Assembly (NCBI RefSeq): GCF_005869225.1
Contig: NZ_SWFP01000012.1
Coordinates: 62,001 to 126,000 of the forward strand
DNA: 64,000 nt
Origin: Dyadobacter bucti
Lineage (GTDB): Bacteria; Bacteroidota; Bacteroidia; Cytophagales; Spirosomataceae
Direction: 5' to 3'
Shown piece by piece: positions 60,009 through 64,000 of this stretch. The notes under the pieces were generated by a model. That model searched no databases. It saw only the letters and a list, made by a program, of their open reading frames with translations, and was not told the DNA's origin. Position 1 is the stretch's first letter. Every line of letters begins with the position of its first letter. A program made the position numbers and the translations under genes.

Positions 60009-60491
60009 TCAATTCTCTTCATTGTTTTGATCGCTATCCCCCTTCTGCTGCTGAATTCGTTGTTTTTCTTTTTGCATGTGGTCAGCTGCGTCAATCGAGT
60101 GTGATTTGTGGATGTCCTGATCCTTCTCGGATTCGTCTGAGAGCTTCTGATAAAATTTATGTAGCACGTTAAGCTCTTCTTCCGTCAGATCTTCAATGTC
60201 CACCATCCGGTTACTGGCAAAGCGGCTGGCGGCTATCAATTCATTTAGTTTGAGCTGGATAGCCTTTGATTCTTTATTTTGCGATTTCTGAATGATGAAC
60301 ACCATCAGGAAGGTTACGATTGTGGTGCCGGTGTTGATCACCAGCTGCCAGGTTGCCGAGTAGCCGAACAGCGGCCCTGTCGCGGCCCAGATCAAAACGA
60401 TGACAAACGCGGTGAGAAACGCGGGTGAGCTTCCGGTCCAAGCGGTGATTTGATTGGCCATGCGCTCAAATAGGCCGTTTAACTTTTTCAT
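60009..60491 (-). CDS. Low-affinity iron permease family protein
   Basis: This 160-residue protein has two membrane segments (about residues 22-45 and 48-70: FLTAFVIVLIWAATGPLFGY, TGTTIVTFLMVFIIQKSQNK). A helical segment with ESKAIQLKLNELIAASRFAS and an acidic Gln-rich tail follow, as in the PF04120 family. Despite the name, iron transport is not shown for most members. Confidence 0.85.
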   Translation of the reverse strand: MKKLNGLFERMANQITAWTGSSPAFLTAFVIVLIWAATGPLFGYSATWQLVINTGTTIVTFLMVFIIQKSQNKESKAIQLKLNELIAASRFASNRMVDIEDLTEEELNVLHKFYQKLSDESEKDQDIHKSHSIDAADHMQKEKQRIQQQKGDSDQNNEEN

Positions 60492-60623
60492 ATGGTGGAA
60501 AGTATTTTGCAGGCTTTCTGTGTCAAATCCGTGCCTGGTGACCTGCTGACTCTCAACTTAGAAGCGATCTAAAAACGTAGGGCATGATTTTAAAGGCCTG
60601 CTGTGAGAAATACTACGCTGTAA

Positions 60624-61400
60624 ATGAAGATTGCGACATTCAATATCAACGGTATTAACGGAAGATTTCCAGTGCTTGCGCGTTGGCTTGAAGAGCAGCG
60701 GCCGGACATTGTCTGCATTCAAGAGCTGAAAGCGCCGAGTGACAAGTTTCCACAGCGCGAGCTACTAGAACTGGGCTATAACGCCGTCTGGCACGGGCAG
60801 AAAATGTGGAATGGGGTAGCGATCCTGGCCAGAGGTTTGGAGCTACAAGAAGTCCGCAACACACTGCCAGGTGACGCGGATGACGACCACAGCCGGTACA
60901 TCGAAGCGATCGTAAGCCGGATGCTAATCTGTTGCCTTTATCTTCCCAATGGGAACCCTGCGCCGGGGCCGAAGTTCGACTATAAACTGGCCTGGCTTAA
61001 AAGGTTAAAGAAGCATGCGAAGTATCTACTTTCAGAACAGGTGCCGGTCGTGCTGGCAGGCGACTATAACGTAATCCCAACAGCGCTGGATGTATACAAG
61101 CCCGAGCGTTGGGAGGATAACGCTTTATATTTCCCACAGGCCCGCAAAGCATACAAAGAGCTGGTGGGGCAGGGATGGACGGACGCGATCCGTCACCTTC
61201 ACCCGGATGAAAGGATTTACACTTTCTGGGATTACCTGCGCAATGCCTATGGCCGCGACGCCGGCCTTCGGCTCGACCACCTTTTGCTAAGTCCGCAGAT
61301 TACGCCGCGGCTGATCGCCGCCGGCGTTGACCGGCACGTCAGAGGGTGGGAAAGGGCCAGTGACCACGCGCCGGCCTGGATCGAGCTGATGGGCGAATGA
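60624..61400 (+). CDS. xthA: Exodeoxyribonuclease III
   Basis: This is a 258-residue AP endonuclease/exonuclease III of the endonuclease-exonuclease-phosphatase fold. Catalytic motifs are visible: FNINGI near the start, VCIQELK (Glu34-type), GDYNVIPTALDVY, LRLDHLLLS and SDHAPAWIE. It acts on abasic sites during base excision repair and fits the DNA-damage theme of the mutasome cassette. Its start lies inside a degenerate copy of the 25-bp repeat. Confidence 0.95.
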   Translation: MKIATFNINGINGRFPVLARWLEEQRPDIVCIQELKAPSDKFPQRELLELGYNAVWHGQKMWNGVAILARGLELQEVRNTLPGDADDDHSRYIEAIVSRMLICCLYLPNGNPAPGPKFDYKLAWLKRLKKHAKYLLSEQVPVVLAGDYNVIPTALDVYKPERWEDNALYFPQARKAYKELVGQGWTDAIRHLHPDERIYTFWDYLRNAYGRDAGLRLDHLLLSPQITPRLIAAGVDRHVRGWERASDHAPAWIELMGE

Positions 61401-61429
61401 AATTAGTTTCAACCTTAACCTGGATTTTT

Positions 61430-61609
61430 ATGCCTTGGAACAACGGGGACTATCCGCCATCCTACAAAAACCAGCCAAAGAAGATCCGCGAAAAAGCGGT
61501 CGAAATCGCAAACGCCCTTCTATCGGACGGAGCAGATGAAGGTGTTGCCATCGCAACCGGGCTGAAAAATGCGAGGGAGTACTTCAAACACAAGAAAAGC
61601 GAGCAGTAA
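61430..61609 (+). CDS. Small conserved basic protein
   Basis: I start at the ATG at 61430, giving 59 residues that begin MPWNNGDYPPSYKNQP. The pattern MPW-x(3)-DYPPS-x(2)-N-x-P, then A-x-E-I-A-N-A-L-L, is common in small uncharacterised bacterial proteins. The longer frame overlapping the exonuclease end adds residues unlike the family. It is probably co-transcribed with xthA. Confidence 0.75.
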   Translation: MPWNNGDYPPSYKNQPKKIREKAVEIANALLSDGADEGVAIATGLKNAREYFKHKKSEQ

Positions 61610-61636
61610 GCTGCCATTACGCGCGCACGTTCAATC

Positions 61637-62029
61637 CTAAGGCATCAGCACGACCTGCCGGATTGTTTCTGTGAGCTCTGGGATCGAATCCGTTTTTTGA
61701 ATCACTTGGCCGATTTCTGAATTAAGTAGTTTCTGCTGCATCTCGTCAGAAATGGACGAAGAGTATATGACCAAGAACGGATGATCAAACTGACGAAGCT
61801 GCTGTAACTTTTCGAGGCACTGATCACCTTGTAGCCGGGGCAGTTTCAGGTCCATGAACACGTGCGAGGGAGGTGTTACGCCCGGTTGGGAGAAGTATGC
61901 GATTGCAGATTCGCAATCTGTGAAATACAAGCAATCCATTGGTTGGTTTATGTCTTCAATAGCCATATTAAAGATTTCGTGCTCGTCTGTGTCGTCGTCA
62001 ATCATCACTAGAAGCGTCTTATTTTCCAT
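61637..62029 (-). CDS. Single-domain response regulator (CheY/Rcp1-like)
   Basis: I use the ATG at 62029 (130 residues, MENKTLLVMIDDDTDEHE). The acidic triad is at residues 11-13, the phosphoacceptor Asp60 is in FMDLKLPRLQG, and a conserved Lys is in VIQKTDS. There is no output domain. Unlike the frameshifted copy at 56764 it is intact. The partner kinase is not in the window. Confidence 0.88.
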   Translation of the reverse strand: MENKTLLVMIDDDTDEHEIFNMAIEDINQPMDCLYFTDCESAIAYFSQPGVTPPSHVFMDLKLPRLQGDQCLEKLQQLRQFDHPFLVIYSSSISDEMQQKLLNSEIGQVIQKTDSIPELTETIRQVVLMP

Positions 62030-62171
62030 TGCTGTGAGTAGTAGGTTCAATGGGGGGCATTTAGCAAAAATCTGTGCCTGATTCTGGTGGCCGCGGACAT
62101 TCATCCTATTGTCAGGGCGAATTGCTGGCACGTTTTTCGAACATAAAAAGTTTCACTTAACAACAACTGAT

Positions 62172-62534
62172 ATGAGCTCGAAATACGAAGCATTCGAAAA
62201 CCAGGGATCAGATAGCAGCTTTTTGCTGGGATTTTTAGCCGGGGCAGCCGTGGGAGCTGTTGCAGCAATCCTTTATGCGCCCAAGTCTGGCGAGCAAACG
62301 CGGGGACAACTCAAAGACCTTGCTGATCAGCAGAAGCAAAACCTTTCCAATCAATGGGAGAATACAAAGGAAAAAGCCAGTGATGCAGTTAATGCCGCCA
62401 GGGAAAAACTCGGTTCAGTGGCTGAACAAGCAAAAAGTGCCGTCGATAGTGTAACGGGCACGGCGAAAGGGACAGTCGAGGATCTGACCGAACCGGGCAA
62501 CCAGTCCGTGGACAAATATCAAAGAAGGGTTTGA
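62172..62534 (+). CDS. YtxH domain stress protein, copy B
   Basis: This 120-residue protein starts at the ATG at 62172. The membrane segment (LGFLAGAAVGAVAAILYAPK) and Lys/Ala/Asp helix correspond to copy A at 52076. It is followed five bases later by a DUF2382 gene, repeating the cassette order seen at 52 kb. Confidence 0.85.
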   Translation: MSSKYEAFENQGSDSSFLLGFLAGAAVGAVAAILYAPKSGEQTRGQLKDLADQQKQNLSNQWENTKEKASDAVNAAREKLGSVAEQAKSAVDSVTGTAKGTVEDLTEPGNQSVDKYQRRV

Positions 62535-62538
62535 TCTG

Positions 62539-62964
62539 ATGACTGAACCAGAGTCGAAATCCGGTGGGGAGAGCCCCACAGGCAAGCAAAAGCTGATCTT
62601 GCCTGTCATCGAAGAAATTCTGGTGACAGGCAAGACGGGAGTTGAGACAGGTAAAGTGATTATTTCGAAGCACGTCACAGAGGAAACTGTGTCGGTGGAT
62701 GCCGGTGTGACCCACGCAAATGTGTCCGTGGAGCGCAAGCTTATCAACCAATATGTGGAAACGGCTCCCCCAGCCGTAAGACAAGAGGGCGAGGTGACGA
62801 TCATTTCGGTGATCAAAGAAGTGTTAGTAGTTGAAAAGAAATTGATGCTTGTTGAGGAGCTGCACGTCACCAGGCAGTCGAGCCACTACGAAAATATTGT
62901 ATCCCATACACTGCGAAAGGAACAAGTGACCGTTAGCAGGGACGTCCCCGGCACGGATATTTAG
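62539..62964 (+). CDS. DUF2382 protein, short form, copy B
   Basis: This 141-residue protein is the paralogue of the one at 52438: VIEEILVTGKTGVETGKVII, VERKLINQYVETAPPAVRQE and IKEVLVVEKKLMLVEELHVT. It ends TLRKEQVTVSRDVPGTDI, close to copy A's end. It lies between YtxH copy B and the YflT-like copy B. Confidence 0.85.
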   Translation: MTEPESKSGGESPTGKQKLILPVIEEILVTGKTGVETGKVIISKHVTEETVSVDAGVTHANVSVERKLINQYVETAPPAVRQEGEVTIISVIKEVLVVEKKLMLVEELHVTRQSSHYENIVSHTLRKEQVTVSRDVPGTDI

Positions 62965-63007
62965 CAAGGGGCTGCCAATTACACAAAAACCAAATTTGAA
63001 AGTAATC

Positions 63008-63886
63008 ATGGCAAATACAGTTGTAGGGATTTTCGAATACGAGAGCGACGCGCAAGAGGCGCAGAATTATTTACTCGCAAATGGCTATGCCGACGGCAAT
63101 GTTGATATCAAAACAGCATCCTACAAGTCAGAGGACAACCAGGTTTCCGATGATCGCGATGTTTCAGACCGGATAGGTAACTTTTTCAGGGATCTTTTCG
63201 ACGGAGATGAGAAAGAAACCAGCCGGTATACCGACGCAGGTAGAAGAGGGACGATCGTAACGGTGCATGCACTGGATGCAGCCGAAGCACAGGCAGCGGC
63301 TGAAATTCTTGACCAATTCGGTGCAGTGGACGTAAACGATGAGAGCTTTACCGGCTTTCCCACTGGTAACCAACCGTATACCGCAGTCGCAACAGGCTCG
63401 GTACCGGTTGCTGATCCGGCACTGACAGAGGATTCAACTGCATTCACCGACCAGGCCCCGTTCGCTGACAATGACTACGATGCTGGCGAGCGGAGTGCAT
63501 CTCTGCCGGTTATTGAAGAAGAGCTGTTGGTGGGCAAGCAACAAGTCCAAACGGGAGGCGTTCGGCTCAGAAGTAGAATCGTGGAACGCCCCGTCCAAGA
63601 GAGTATTCGCCTGCGGCAGGAACAGGTTACCGTTACGCGTACGCCGGTTGACCGTGTAGCAGCCCAGGGAGAACTGGATACTTTCGTAGAAGGAACGATT
63701 GAAATGACGGAAACTGCGGAAATCCCGGTAGTCAGCAAGCAGGCGCGGGTAGTTGAAGAGGTCAGTCTAAACAAGACTGTTGAGCAGCACGAAGAGGTTA
63801 TTCATGATACGCTCAGAAACACTCAGGTCGATGTGCAGGATCTGACAGACGAAGAAAGACTTCGACGGTCAGGACTTGATCTATAA
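63008..63886 (+). CDS. YflT-like plus DUF2382 stress protein, copy B
   Basis: This 292-residue protein starts at the ATG at 63008 (MANTVVGIFEY), matching copy A at 52916. It has the N-terminal YflT-like domain (residues 1-110), a variable linker richer in Pro/Ala/Thr, and a C-terminal DUF2382 domain (VGKQQVQTGGVRLRSRI, RTPVDRVAAQGELDTF), ending DLTDEERLRRSGLDL. A terminator follows. Confidence 0.88.
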   Translation: MANTVVGIFEYESDAQEAQNYLLANGYADGNVDIKTASYKSEDNQVSDDRDVSDRIGNFFRDLFDGDEKETSRYTDAGRRGTIVTVHALDAAEAQAAAEILDQFGAVDVNDESFTGFPTGNQPYTAVATGSVPVADPALTEDSTAFTDQAPFADNDYDAGERSASLPVIEEELLVGKQQVQTGGVRLRSRIVERPVQESIRLRQEQVTVTRTPVDRVAAQGELDTFVEGTIEMTETAEIPVVSKQARVVEEVSLNKTVEQHEEVIHDTLRNTQVDVQDLTDEERLRRSGLDL

Positions 63887-63897
63887 AATAAAAACAG

Positions 63898-63924
63898 AGC
63901 CCTCGCATTTGCGAGGGCTTTTTT
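63898..63924 (+). terminator. Rho-independent terminator
   Basis: A 9-bp perfect stem AGCCCTCGC / GCGAGGGCT, with loop ATTT, followed by T6 at the end of cassette B. Confidence 0.92.
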
Positions 63925-64000
63925 ATGGCTCTGCGTAGCGTATTTGATCGGAAGCTCGAATGGGAAATATAGTTCATCGAACTTGTAGTTGAAAAACCTT
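63925..64000. other. Window end, no gene seen
   Basis: The last 76 bases after the terminator show no start codon with a recognisable product. Confidence 0.4.

Overview
The window reads as an accessory replicon or integrative element from a member of the Bacteroidota. The lineage is suggested by a complete Bacteroides-type transfer operon (TraE to TraO), -7 boxes of the TAnnTTTG type, AT-rich leaders without clear Shine-Dalgarno sites, DUF4134, DUF932 and DUF3945-like proteins, and a MobB-type relaxase. A Cytophagales or Sphingobacteriales host (for example a Dyadobacter or Spirosoma relative) is my inference. No integrase, replication initiator, rRNA or tRNA was recognised, so plasmid versus ICE cannot be settled. 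ParAB, topoisomerase III and SSB fit a self-maintaining conjugative plasmid or a large ICE.

Region 1 (1-13.7 kb, minus strand) is the mating-pair formation operon. It runs from three small VirB2/DUF4134 pilin-like genes through TraF, the VirB4 ATPase TraG, a TraI-like protein, TraJ, a mini-TraK, TraK, TraL-like, TraM, TraN and TraO. It is led by a ParA-like ATPase and a small putative HTH protein. Region 2 (13.7-18.4 kb) is a divergent control region with helically phased 11-bp repeats and a candidate oriT, followed by a mobilisation accessory protein, the relaxase and a ParA-ParB pair. Region 3 (18.5-30.4 kb) holds the VirD4 coupling protein, an M23 peptidase, a DUF3945-like protein, an unusual beta-helix/nucleotidyltransferase-like/Toprim fusion, topoisomerase III and SSB. 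Region 4 (30.4-43.5 kb) holds a two-gene cargo block, DUF932, a 1709-residue methylase-helicase, and small unknown genes including a GNAT/7TM-LuxR pair and a three-gene membrane operon.

Region 5 (43.7-50.6 kb) is an SOS-type mutagenesis cassette: a LexA-like XRE-S24 repressor divergent from imuA-imuB-dnaE2 plus an unknown gene. Region 6 (51-64 kb) is a GC-richer stress island with two DUF892 proteins, two copies of a YtxH/DUF2382/YflT-like-DUF2382 cassette, an OmpA protein, a PRC-barrel-DUF2382 protein, TetR, exonuclease III, response regulators and decayed genes.

Three sets of unexplained repeats stand out. A 25-bp direct repeat (core GTCGRGAATACTACATG, six copies, one orientation) brackets both the two-gene cargo block and the mutasome cassette, as if marking cassette boundaries. 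A palindrome GTGACAnnnTGTCAC recurs five times near conjugation and partition genes and may be parS or an operator. An ATTACAATATATTGTAAT operator plus a conserved 5' leader precedes ssb, the DUF932 gene and a small unknown gene, defining a putative regulon.
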